This document shows, in pieces, positions 1 through 7,640 of a DNA stretch of 64,000 bases. The first letter of the stretch is position 1. Each line of letters opens with the position of its first letter. A program made the translations under genes and the position numbers. Origin of the DNA: Lachnospiraceae bacterium (GTDB taxonomy: Bacteria > Bacillota > Clostridia > Lachnospirales > Lachnospiraceae); contig CP107199.1 of NCBI GenBank assembly GCA_025758065.1, positions 1,155,001 through 1,219,000 of the forward strand. The letters are read 5' to 3'. The notes under the pieces are model-generated. The model saw only the letters and a program-made list of their open reading frames with translations. It was not told the origin of the DNA and did no database searches.

Positions 1-160
1 AATCAGCCACATAGGGCGTTGCTATTTTTACCGTGATGATTGTTAATATCAGTGCTCCTAAGGAAACGCACTGACGCAGCAGGCCCCGGTAATGACCATA
101 TAGCATCGCCCCCACTAAAAAAACACCTGCTGCGATGGATAACCAATGTTCTGTCATCAT
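1..160 (-). CDS. CvpA-like membrane protein, 5' part only
   Basis: This is the N-terminal part (53 codons) of a gene that runs off the left edge of the window. The start ATG (160-158) overlaps the TGA of the upstream HAD gene in an ATGA arrangement, so the two are probably translationally coupled. The visible peptide has a hydrophobic segment, then GHYRGLLRQ, then a second hydrophobic segment. That pattern of a membrane helix, a G-x-R-G-L-x-R-Q loop and another helix is typical of the CvpA family of small inner-membrane proteins. The fragment is too short for a firm assignment, and the family's biochemical function is not clear. A second ATG directly follows the first. Confidence 0.55.
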   Translation of the reverse strand, partial: MMTEHWLSIAAGVFLVGAMLYGHYRGLLRQCVSLGALILTIITVKIATPYVAD

Positions 161-996
161 TCTTCACTTGATCCAAATATAAATTTTCTGATTGCAGCTG
201 CCACACCATCCTCATCATTATTGAGAGTAATGGTATCTGCTGCTTCTTTTACTGCATCCAGGGCATTTTCCATGGCTACACCAATACCGGCATCTTTGAT
301 CATAGGAATATCATTTTCCCCATCTCCAAAGGCCATTGTTTCTTCTCTGGAAATACCCAGATGATCTGCAAGCCACAACAGCGCTGATCCCTTATCAGCA
401 CCTTTTGCATTTACTTCCAGGTTATTATACATAGAAGAACTGATAGAAAGCTCCGGCATTGCCATTAATTCTCTACGCAGGATTTCCCTTTCTTCCAGAT
501 CAGCCATAAAAATATTGATCTTTTCTGCCTGAGCACCTGTAGTTTTTACGTATTCCATTACATCCGGAACTACTTCCCTGGTATCGCGGATCAGTTTCTG
601 CATCTGTGGACTGAGACCAAATTCATCCATATGATCAATGGAAGAAGGCTGGGTAATGGCCCTTCCGTCAATGAAAGGATCCGTTGCGGAATGATATTTC
701 TTTGCAATATTCAAAATGCGCTGGACCATTTCATTGGAAAGTCCGCAGGTCCGGATAGCCTTATTGGTTTTCAGATCCGCTATGACCGCCCCATTGGTAG
801 TAATGGCATAGTTTGCCCCTGGAAGCTCCCGGATCATAGGCGGAATACCGCCTACGCCTCTTCCTGTAGCCGGTACGATCTGGATACCTGCCGCCTCACA
901 CTGCTTTAAAGCCTCATAATTTCCCTGAGGAACCTTTTTCTCCATGTTTAAAAGGGTTCCATCCAGATCCAGAGCGATCAATTTTATTGTTTTCAT
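157..996 (-). CDS. Cof-type HAD-IIB phosphatase
   Basis: Haloacid dehalogenase superfamily hydrolase of the Cof/YidA type, 279 aa, cytosolic, probably acting on sugar phosphates or similar metabolites. Motif I is DLDGTLL near residue 10, with the nucleophile Asp and the general acid Asp. A Thr-Gly motif II follows near residue 45, and the C-terminal GDGENDIPMI holds the Mg-binding aspartates of motif IV. The C2-type cap lies between them. Length and motif spacing are normal. The start ATG overlaps the stop of the upstream TPR gene (ATGA), which places it in the recR-TPR-HAD-CvpA run. The exact substrate cannot be read from the sequence. Confidence 0.9.
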   Translation of the reverse strand: MKTIKLIALDLDGTLLNMEKKVPQGNYEALKQCEAAGIQIVPATGRGVGGIPPMIRELPGANYAITTNGAVIADLKTNKAIRTCGLSNEMVQRILNIAKKYHSATDPFIDGRAITQPSSIDHMDEFGLSPQMQKLIRDTREVVPDVMEYVKTTGAQAEKINIFMADLEEREILRRELMAMPELSISSSMYNNLEVNAKGADKGSALLWLADHLGISREETMAFGDGENDIPMIKDAGIGVAMENALDAVKEAADTITLNNDEDGVAAAIRKFIFGSSEE

Positions 997-3122
997 AAGA
1001 AATGTTCCTCCTTCAGTATCAGGAGTCCTTCTTTATCATATTTTGAAGAGAAAATACCTGTGAGTTTCTTAAAGAAAGATGGATTTTCTGCTCTGTCTGC
1101 CGCCTCTTCGATCAGATTTTCTGCCTCTGCTTTTGTGAGTGCGATCCCATCTTCTTCCATGATCTCAATGCGCTCATAGAGAGCCAGCATACTCTTACCG
1201 GAAATGCTGCAATCGATCTTTCCAGCGTACTGGCAGGCATATTTTGCAAACTCATCAATATCCATTTCCACTTCTTTTGGCTCTTCTGCCGGACGCTTTG
1301 GTTCTTTTACTACCGGTGCCTGTACCGGACGTTTCTGAGCCTGTGGATTTGCAGCCTGTTTCTTTTCCGGTTGTGGGGCTGGTTTTACAGCCGGCTTTGG
1401 TCCAACAGTTTTTTTAACTGGTTTTTCAGGTGATTTTTGAACCATTTGCGGCTTTACTGCCGGCCTTTCAGAAGGCTGTACCTTCTTTGTGGTTTCTGGG
1501 ATTTTAGCTGCCGGTGCCTGTGGTTTTACAGCAGCTGCCAGCTTCATTTCTCTTACAGGCTCTGCCTCTTTAACAGGCTGTTTTTCTGCTTTTTTTGCTT
1601 TGATACTGTCAGAAGTACCAATGCATTCAAAACGCTTTGCAAGCCCCGGATATACCCGGTGAAGTTCTTCTAAACGCTTTGCAGTATCGATCAGGACAAC
1701 ATTCATTCCTGTCTCATCTCTTGCCATCAGCTGGTTTAATTCCTGAAGAATGGCTTCTGTCATATCACCTGCTTTTTCGATGATCAGGTCCTTTCCTGTC
1801 AGTTTATCAGCCAGGGCAAATACACCTCTGCGGTTTAATTTTTCCCCGGAGATCTTTGCAGCCTGGTTTTTTACACCCGTTTCTTTATGTACCTTGCGCA
1901 ATGCTTCAATAGCCAGTTCCAGCCCTTTTTCAGGAACCTCAGCCTCGATCATCAGATGGTTAGATCCTGTGTAAACCGGACCTTTGCGGATCTCTCTGAT
2001 ATCTGCAAGAGCTCTTGTCTGTGCCATTTCATCTTCCGGAATATCTTCTTCCATAGCTGTAACAGATAATTTTGACATTTCTCTCGCAAGATTTTCCTGT
2101 GCCTGAGCTTCATGGAAACGGGCACGGATATCTTCATCTGCGGCAGCTGTCTCATAAATAGCCTCATCTTCAGAAACCTGTTCTTCTTCCGAAACAACTT
2201 CCCTATCTTCACCAGCTTCCGCTTTTTCTGATGTTGGTTCCTCTTCTGTCACATCATCTTCCTGAATGGTAACTGCAGGTTCCCGTACCGGTTCTTCCGT
2301 AAACTCTTCTTCATATTCTTCCGGTTCTTCTTCCTCCGGATATTCCTGCTCATAGCCAGCATCCTGATCCTGTGTTTCTTCTGCATAGACCATCTCATCT
2401 TCTGCCTCTTCTTCACGATCCAGCTGACGGCGGTCTGTATTTTCTACAGGCTGAACAAAGGATGTGCCCTGGCGGTATTCCTGCTCTACTGCCTTTAATT
2501 TTGCTTCATATTTGTCTTTATTTTCTACCAGATCCATCTGGTACTTATTCAACGGTGCATACTGAAGCTTTAACTCCATAGCCTTGTCTACATATTTTCC
2601 AAGACCAAACATAAGCATGATCTTATCGCAGGTCATAACGCAAAGCTGCTCCATTCCAGCCTTGTTGTACAATTCTGCCAGCTCATACATCCATTTTTCA
2701 TCCAGCTCTGCATTGCAATACTGCTCTAAGGTATGGATCAGCTGTTCTGCAGGTGCACCTTTGGCCTTTAAGATCATATATCTTAAAATATACTGACGCG
2801 CATCATCTGCAGCCAGGTCGCAGAATTCCTTATAATAGTCCTCCGCCTCTTCTATACTGCCTTCCTTTAATGCCAGCTCTGACAATTTATAAAGCAGGCG
2901 TTTTCCAATAGGCGCACGTTCGAAGGCCAGAAGCAGGATATCTTTTGCTTCCTGGAACTCTCCATTTTTCTCATAAATACCTGCAACCATAGACAAAATA
3001 TTTACATTGCGGACTCTTCTCCAATCAATGGTATCCGCGATCTTCATAGCTGTCTCATAATCGCTTTTGTTGATCAGTTTTTTAATCTGCTCAACTTTAA
3101 TATTAAACTCGTATTTATCCAT
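993..3122 (-). CDS. TPR protein with degenerate AAA+-like domain
   Basis: A 709-aa cytosolic protein in three parts. Residues 1-215 are helical TPR-type repeats (for example the EKNGEFQEAKDILLLAFERAP unit type). Residues 235-350 are very acidic. Residues 390-520 contain AKISGEKLNRRGV, then LTGKDLIIEKAGDM, then a V-x-L-I-D-T strand and PGLAKRFECI. This resembles the core of a SpoVK/CbbX-like AAA+ ATPase, but I see no Walker A lysine loop, so it is probably non-catalytic. A Pro/Lys/Ala-rich linker (about 540-640) precedes a short helical C-terminus. Its place between recR and a HAD gene looks like simple operon membership. The function is unknown, and a scaffolding role is inference. Confidence 0.6.
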   Translation of the reverse strand: MDKYEFNIKVEQIKKLINKSDYETAMKIADTIDWRRVRNVNILSMVAGIYEKNGEFQEAKDILLLAFERAPIGKRLLYKLSELALKEGSIEEAEDYYKEFCDLAADDARQYILRYMILKAKGAPAEQLIHTLEQYCNAELDEKWMYELAELYNKAGMEQLCVMTCDKIMLMFGLGKYVDKAMELKLQYAPLNKYQMDLVENKDKYEAKLKAVEQEYRQGTSFVQPVENTDRRQLDREEEAEDEMVYAEETQDQDAGYEQEYPEEEEPEEYEEEFTEEPVREPAVTIQEDDVTEEEPTSEKAEAGEDREVVSEEEQVSEDEAIYETAAADEDIRARFHEAQAQENLAREMSKLSVTAMEEDIPEDEMAQTRALADIREIRKGPVYTGSNHLMIEAEVPEKGLELAIEALRKVHKETGVKNQAAKISGEKLNRRGVFALADKLTGKDLIIEKAGDMTEAILQELNQLMARDETGMNVVLIDTAKRLEELHRVYPGLAKRFECIGTSDSIKAKKAEKQPVKEAEPVREMKLAAAVKPQAPAAKIPETTKKVQPSERPAVKPQMVQKSPEKPVKKTVGPKPAVKPAPQPEKKQAANPQAQKRPVQAPVVKEPKRPAEEPKEVEMDIDEFAKYACQYAGKIDCSISGKSMLALYERIEIMEEDGIALTKAEAENLIEEAADRAENPSFFKKLTGIFSSKYDKEGLLILKEEHFL

Positions 3123-3155
3123 CTTTTTTGTATCTCCCTGTGCTTTTCCCCGCAG

Positions 3156-3752
3156 CTACAGCTCTATTCTGCCTTCCAGTGCTCTTAAAAGGGTTACTTC
3201 ATCAATATACTCCAGATCTCCGCCAACCGGCACTCCGCTGGCGATCCTGGTGACTTTAATGCCTGTTGGCTTTATCAGCTTGCTGATATACATAGCCGTA
3301 GTTTCACCTTCCAGACTGGAATTTGTGGCAATGATCACTTCTTCCACATCTGCCTGAAGGCGGTGCATCAGTTCCTTTAATTTAATATCATTCGGCCCGA
3401 TCCCTAACATAGGTGAAATAGCGCCATGGAGCACATGATATACTCCGTTGTATTTCCCGGTCTTTTCATAGGCCGCCAGATCCCTGGTATTTTCCACTAC
3501 CATAATAGTCTTATGGTTTCTCTTGTCACTGCTGCAGATAGGACAAAGTTCTTTGTCCGTCAGTGTAAAACATTCTTTGCAGTAACGTACATTATTTCTG
3601 GCACCGGTCATGGCGCCGGCCAGTTCATCTACCTGCTCTTTCGGCATATTGATAATATGAAAGGCAAGGCGCTGAGCAGACTTTGCTCCCACTCCCGGAA
3701 GCTTAGATAATTCTTCGATCAATTTGCTGATCTGACTGCTGTAATAATCCAT
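3156..3752 (-). CDS. recR: Recombination mediator protein RecR
   Basis: RecR, 198 aa, acts with RecF and RecO to load RecA onto SSB-coated gapped DNA. The N-terminal helix-hairpin-helix is visible (KLPGVGAKSAQRLAFH). A four-Cys zinc finger follows at about residues 57-72 (CKECFTLTDKELCPIC). The TOPRIM domain contains VVENTRDLAAYEKTG, and the conserved GIKVTRIASGVPVGGDLEY lies near the C-terminus. Length is normal for the family. The start codon overlaps the ybaB stop (TAATG). The order dnaX-ybaB-recR is the classic Firmicute arrangement. Confidence 0.97.
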   Translation of the reverse strand: MDYYSSQISKLIEELSKLPGVGAKSAQRLAFHIINMPKEQVDELAGAMTGARNNVRYCKECFTLTDKELCPICSSDKRNHKTIMVVENTRDLAAYEKTGKYNGVYHVLHGAISPMLGIGPNDIKLKELMHRLQADVEEVIIATNSSLEGETTAMYISKLIKPTGIKVTRIASGVPVGGDLEYIDEVTLLRALEGRIEL

Positions 3753-4108
3753 TAGAACGGAAAGCCTCCGCCTAAGGCGCCGCCCAGTCCGCCTGTAAGT
3801 CTGGACATAGCTTCGCTGTTTGCAGCTTCCATCTGGCGGAATGCTTCATTAGTTGCTGCCACGATCAGATCCTGCAGCATCTCAATATCATCCGGATCTA
3901 CTACTTCTTCTGATAATTTAATGGAAACTACCTCTTTTTTACCAGATACAGTTACAGTAACGGCACCGCCGCCTGCTGCTGCTGTGTATTCCTTCTCTTC
4001 CAGTTCCTTTGTTGTCTCTTCCATCTGGCGCTGCATACGCTGTGCCTGCTTCATAATATTGTTCATATTTCCCGGCATACCGCCTGGGAATCCGCCACGT
4101 TTTGCCAT
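3752..4108 (-). CDS. YbaB/EbfC nucleoid-associated protein
   Basis: A small DNA-binding protein of 118 aa in the YbaB/EbfC family, which forms a dimeric tweezer-like fold and coats the nucleoid. The N-terminus is Gly/Met-rich with a KQAQRMQRQMEETTKELEEKEY helix. The core has GGGAVTVTVSGKKEVVSIKLSEE, and a Gly-rich tail ends the protein. It lies between dnaX and recR, as in Bacillus (yaaK) and E. coli. Its stop overlaps the recR start, so the two are translationally coupled. Confidence 0.93.
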   Translation of the reverse strand: MAKRGGFPGGMPGNMNNIMKQAQRMQRQMEETTKELEEKEYTAAAGGGAVTVTVSGKKEVVSIKLSEEVVDPDDIEMLQDLIVAATNEAFRQMEAANSEAMSRLTGGLGGALGGGFPF

Positions 4109-4150
4109 GGTGCGTTCCTCCTCATGATCATTTTGAATTTTTCTTAATTT

Positions 4151-5833
4151 TTAATCTTCATACGTAATATCCATATGGATCTTATCTTCTAAGTCTTCTT
4201 TTGTAACGTATATGGTATCTAAGCGCTCTCCACGTCCGGCCAGCCGGGTCTTAAAATAAATGGATTTTCCATAATTATCCTGGACCAGCTGTTCTAACTG
4301 GCCTATTACAGTAGGACGCCTTCCCATATCATAGCTCATAGAGTCAAGAAATACAATGGTAAGACAGCCTTCTCCACCAGGTTCTACCACTGTATCCCTG
4401 AAGCAGGCTCTTGCACTGCCTCCTGCGCTCCGTATGATCTTCGCCCATTCATTTCTGATAAGATTTAAGTCCTCTAACTGGGCCGGTGGAAGACTGACCT
4501 GGTTTGGCGGGACAATGCCTGCTGCTTCAGAAGCATTTCCTGATGGAACACCCGGCGTGCCTGCTGCCTGCACCGGGATAGCTGCCATTTTGGGCTGCGC
4601 TCCCTGCATACCTGCATTTGCCGGTAACATTCCCACCTGGGGCGGCATACCTGCTTTTGGCATAAATCCACCTGCCTCCAGATCTTCTACAGCTGCCTCT
4701 AACTGCTTTAACCGCTGGAGAACAGAATCCATATCCGGCTCCATAGACGGTCTGGTCAGCTTGATCAGGGCAACTTCCACCATAACACGCTTCTGGCTGG
4801 CATAACGCAGCTGGTTGGAAAGCTCAGAAAGCACACGGATATAGCGCATCAATGTATTTCCATCTGTTTTTGTGGAATCTTCTTTTAACTGTTTTAAATT
4901 TTCTTCTGACATGTCCAAAAGGCCTTCTGCATCATCTGTGCTCTGGACTAGCAGCAGATTTCGCAGATACCAGATAAAATCAGTGACAAACTGGCCTAAT
5001 TCACGGCCCTGGATCACGATCTCCTCCAACTGTGTAATACAGTCTTTAGTACGTCCTTCGATCACAGCATTGAACATGCTGCTGAACACACCGGAATCTA
5101 CTGCCCCAAGGACATCCAGTACATTTTCATAAGTCAGAAGTTTTCCATAGTGGAAAGCTACGCACTGGTCCAAAAGGCTTAGGGCATCTCGCAGGGAACC
5201 ATCTGCTGCCTTGGCAATGTACATAAGGGCCTTATCTTCGGTCTCAATGTGCTCCGCTTCTGTCAGCTGGCGAAGTCTTCCTGCAATGGTCTCCAGGGAA
5301 ATCCTCTTAAAATCGTATCTTTGGCACCTGGAAAGAATGGTGATTGGGATTTTATGGACTTCAGTCGTTGCCAGTATGAAGATCACATAAGATGGCGGCT
5401 CTTCCAGAGTCTTTAATAAAGCATTAAATGCACCAATGGATAACATGTGTACCTCATCGATGATATAGACTCTGTATTTTCCTTCTGTAGGCGGATACTG
5501 CACCTGTTCCCTGATATCACGGATATTTTCCACGCCATTATTGGAAGCCGCATCGATCTCCACTACGTTCATGGAGGTGCCTGCTAAAATGGACTTACAG
5601 GAGGCACATTCATTACAGGGGCTTCCGTCTACCGGATGCTCACAGTTGACCGCTCTTGCATATATTTTCGCAATACTGGTCTTACCAGTACCTCTTGTCC
5701 CGCAAAACAGGTATGCATGGCCAATGCGCTCTGATGTTATCTGGTTTTTTAAGGTCTGGACAATAGGGTCCTGTCCCTTTACATCTTCAAAAGAGACAGG
5801 ACGCCATTTTCTATATAATGCCGTATACGACAT
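4151..5833 (-). CDS. dnaX: DNA polymerase III subunit gamma/tau
   Basis: Clamp-loader ATPase of the replicative polymerase, 560 aa. The N-terminal AAA+ domain has Walker A GTRGTGKTS (about residue 45), a four-Cys zinc module (CEHPVDGSPCNECASC), Walker B DEVHML and the SRC sensor (SRCQRYDF). Domain III follows, then a Met/Pro/Gly-rich linker (about 385-430) and a C-terminal tau-type domain. The start ATG has AAGGAG upstream. The gene follows pfkA by 30 bp, whereas in many Firmicutes it directly follows the SRP RNA gene; here pfkA lies between them. I did not identify a convincing programmed frameshift site. Confidence 0.97.
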   Translation of the reverse strand: MSYTALYRKWRPVSFEDVKGQDPIVQTLKNQITSERIGHAYLFCGTRGTGKTSIAKIYARAVNCEHPVDGSPCNECASCKSILAGTSMNVVEIDAASNNGVENIRDIREQVQYPPTEGKYRVYIIDEVHMLSIGAFNALLKTLEEPPSYVIFILATTEVHKIPITILSRCQRYDFKRISLETIAGRLRQLTEAEHIETEDKALMYIAKAADGSLRDALSLLDQCVAFHYGKLLTYENVLDVLGAVDSGVFSSMFNAVIEGRTKDCITQLEEIVIQGRELGQFVTDFIWYLRNLLLVQSTDDAEGLLDMSEENLKQLKEDSTKTDGNTLMRYIRVLSELSNQLRYASQKRVMVEVALIKLTRPSMEPDMDSVLQRLKQLEAAVEDLEAGGFMPKAGMPPQVGMLPANAGMQGAQPKMAAIPVQAAGTPGVPSGNASEAAGIVPPNQVSLPPAQLEDLNLIRNEWAKIIRSAGGSARACFRDTVVEPGGEGCLTIVFLDSMSYDMGRRPTVIGQLEQLVQDNYGKSIYFKTRLAGRGERLDTIYVTKEDLEDKIHMDITYED

Positions 5834-5863
5834 TTTCTTACTCCTTGCTTTTACTGATCACTA

Positions 5864-6943
5864 TTACTCATCACCAAAGCTGATACCGATCCGTTTTGCT
5901 TCCCTGATCATGGAGCAGTCCGGATCTACAGTCTTTAATTTTCCGGCCACTTCGGATAATGGTACTTTGGTGATCTCATTATTCTTTACAGCTGCCATAT
6001 AGCCGTATTCTTCATTTATAATAAGCTCTGCCGCTGCAGCGCCCAGTCTGGTTGCCAGCACACGGTCATATGGACACGGTTCTCCGCCCCGCTGCATATG
6101 GCCCGGAACGGTGACTCTCACTTCACTGCCTGTAACTTCCTGAATGCGTGCTCCGATCTCGTATGCAACAGACGGATAGACAACGCCGCTTTTCTTCTTT
6201 TCTTTTAATTCCTTTTTAGACATGGCAGCATCTTCTTTGGAAATAGCCCCCTCTGCCACTGCAAGAATAGAAAAACGTTTTCCGGCTTTAGTCCGCTTTG
6301 TAATGGCATCGCAGACTACCTGAATATCATAGGGTACCTCTGGAAGAAGGATAATATCCGCACCGCCTGCAAGTCCTGCATATAAGGTAAGCCAGCCAAC
6401 TTTATGTCCCATAACTTCTACAATAAAAACTCTTCCGTGGGAAGCGGCTGTTGTATGGATACAGTCAATGGCATTGGTTGCCACATCTACTGCGCTCTGG
6501 AATCCGAAGGTCATATCTGTTCCCCAAAGGTCATTATCAATGGTCTTTGGAAGAGATACTACATTTAAGCCTTCCTCGCTGAGCATATTGGCAGTCTTCT
6601 GGCTTCCGTTTCCGCCTAATACCACCAGACAGCTTAATTTCAGTTTCTTATAGGTATGTTTCATGGCTTCAACCTTATCCAGGCCATTCTCATCCGGAAG
6701 GCGCATCTGTTTAAATGGCTGTCGGGATGTTCCCAGAATGGTTCCGCCCTGAGTAAGGATACCGGAAAAATCCGCTGGTTTCATAATCTGATAATCTGCA
6801 TACATAAGGCCTTTATATCCGTCTTCAAATCCGATGATCTCCACATCATCCAGCATATTGTACAGGGACTTTGCCACACCTCGCATAGTCGCATTTAATG
6901 CCTGGCAATCACCGCCGCTTGTTAAGATACCTATTCTTCTCAT
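5864..6943 (-). CDS. pfkA: 6-phosphofructokinase
   Basis: Phosphofructokinase, 359 aa, phosphorylates fructose-6-phosphate in glycolysis. The N-terminal GILTSGGDCQALNA is the nucleotide-binding start, PKTIDND holds the catalytic Asp, and MGHKVGWLTLYAGLAGGAD is the substrate-binding stretch. The usual ATP-site GGDGS is GGNGS here, so Asp103 of the E. coli enzyme is replaced by Asn. The following Gly is kept, which in this family favours ATP over pyrophosphate, because PPi enzymes carry an Asp there. It is longer than the 320-aa E. coli-type enzyme and fits the longer mixed-substrate clade. It has its own promoter and a GGAGG site in front of ATG. Confidence 0.93.
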   Translation of the reverse strand: MRRIGILTSGGDCQALNATMRGVAKSLYNMLDDVEIIGFEDGYKGLMYADYQIMKPADFSGILTQGGTILGTSRQPFKQMRLPDENGLDKVEAMKHTYKKLKLSCLVVLGGNGSQKTANMLSEEGLNVVSLPKTIDNDLWGTDMTFGFQSAVDVATNAIDCIHTTAASHGRVFIVEVMGHKVGWLTLYAGLAGGADIILLPEVPYDIQVVCDAITKRTKAGKRFSILAVAEGAISKEDAAMSKKELKEKKKSGVVYPSVAYEIGARIQEVTGSEVRVTVPGHMQRGGEPCPYDRVLATRLGAAAAELIINEEYGYMAAVKNNEITKVPLSEVAGKLKTVDPDCSMIREAKRIGISFGDE

Positions 6944-7004
6944 ATCGCATTTCCTCCATAATCAGAAATCTGGATTTTTCGTTGTTGCCCATAAGAATGA
7001 TTCT

Positions 7005-7033
7005 ATTATACCCATTTTGTAATTATAGCGCAA
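7005..7033 (-). promoter_or_regulatory. SigA-type promoter for pfkA
   Basis: On the minus strand TTGCGC (7033-7028) and TATAAT (7010-7005) are separated by exactly 17 bp. The predicted start site is near 6998, giving a leader of about 55 nt to the pfkA ATG. The -10 is perfect and the -35 matches at three or four positions. Confidence 0.65.
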
Positions 7034-7140
7034 AGGTTTTCAAGGGGCAAGCGCATTTTCTCATTCAAACCAGCGCATAAATGAACTGCAACGGATAATA
7101 ATAAATGAACAGAATCTGGATTTTAGCTTGTTTTAGACAG

Positions 7141-7187
7141 CAAAAAACCCGCAGATAATGGAATGATCTTTCCAAAACCTGCAGGTT
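7141..7187 (-). terminator. Rho-independent terminator of the SRP RNA gene
   Basis: On the minus strand AACCTGCAG pairs with CTGCGGGTT over 9 bp. The loop itself can form a small GGAA/TTCC hairpin, and a T-run follows. It closes the SRP RNA transcript upstream of the pfkA promoter. Confidence 0.8.
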
Positions 7188-7204
7188 TGAATTTATGAGT
7201 TAGA

Positions 7205-7475
7205 GATCCACGCGCCTTGCTTTGTACCGGCATCACAAACGTTACTCATGCAGTTAACTCAGTCCAGGCTGCCTTACGGCACACGAAAGGTCCTGCTTAG
7301 TGCTGCTGCATTCCTGCCCTGACACGGTTCACAGGTTTCCGTTGCGTAAGACCCAAACGTCAACGCCACTTACACAAGGCAGCTTTGCAATGGTCGGTCC
7401 GGGGCAAGGCATCACCTCTGCTGGAGCGGATTGCAGATACAGGGCACCGCTATCTCCCCGGCTGCGTGGAAACTT
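7205..7475 (-). ncRNA. ffs: Signal recognition particle RNA (large Gram-positive type)
   Basis: SRP RNA of about 270 nt, the scaffold that binds Ffh and targets nascent membrane proteins. The minus-strand transcript has the conserved helix 8 region: GTGAACC, then GTCAGGGCAGGAA, then GCAGCA and CTAAGCAG, equivalent to the SRP asymmetric and symmetric loops and GNRA tip. The ends pair as CCACGC with GCGTGG. The 5' domain contains the GGTGCCCTGTA and CCTTGCCCCGGACC stretches expected of the Alu-like domain in Bacillus/Clostridium scRNA. A strong promoter and a terminator flank it. Its place near tadA and dnaX matches Firmicute synteny. Mature ends are estimated from the closing stem. Confidence 0.9.
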
Positions 7476-7497
7476 TATAACAAATTTATGCTTATCC

Positions 7498-7526
7498 AGT
7501 ATACCTGTGGGGCGTGTTTTTGTCAA
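7498..7526 (-). promoter_or_regulatory. Strong SigA promoter of the SRP RNA gene
   Basis: On the minus strand a perfect -35 TTGACA (7526-7521) and -10 TATACT (7503-7498) have 17-bp spacing. The predicted start near 7491 lies just upstream of the closing stem of the RNA. Confidence 0.9.
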
Positions 7527-7536
7527 GTGATTCATC

Positions 7537-7565
7537 TTGTTATCCTTATTTTCCTCTGTTATAAT
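7537..7565 (+). promoter_or_regulatory. SigA promoter of the MATE gene at 7641
   Basis: TTGTTA (7537-7542), 17 bp, TATAAT (7560-7565) on the plus strand. It lies back to back with the SRP RNA promoter, with only 10 bp between the two -35 boxes, so polymerase binding at the two sites may interfere. Confidence 0.8.
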
Positions 7566-7640
7566 AAGCTTCAGAGTCTTTTTTCAAACTTTTAAATTTA
7601 CATAGAGTTTTACAAATTTTTACAAATAAGGAGCATTTTC

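Noticed and set aside
3..218. 71-aa minus-strand frame at the left edge
   Set aside because: It reads through the end of the HAD gene in another frame; the CvpA-like frame starting at 160 has coupling, membrane pattern and family signal.
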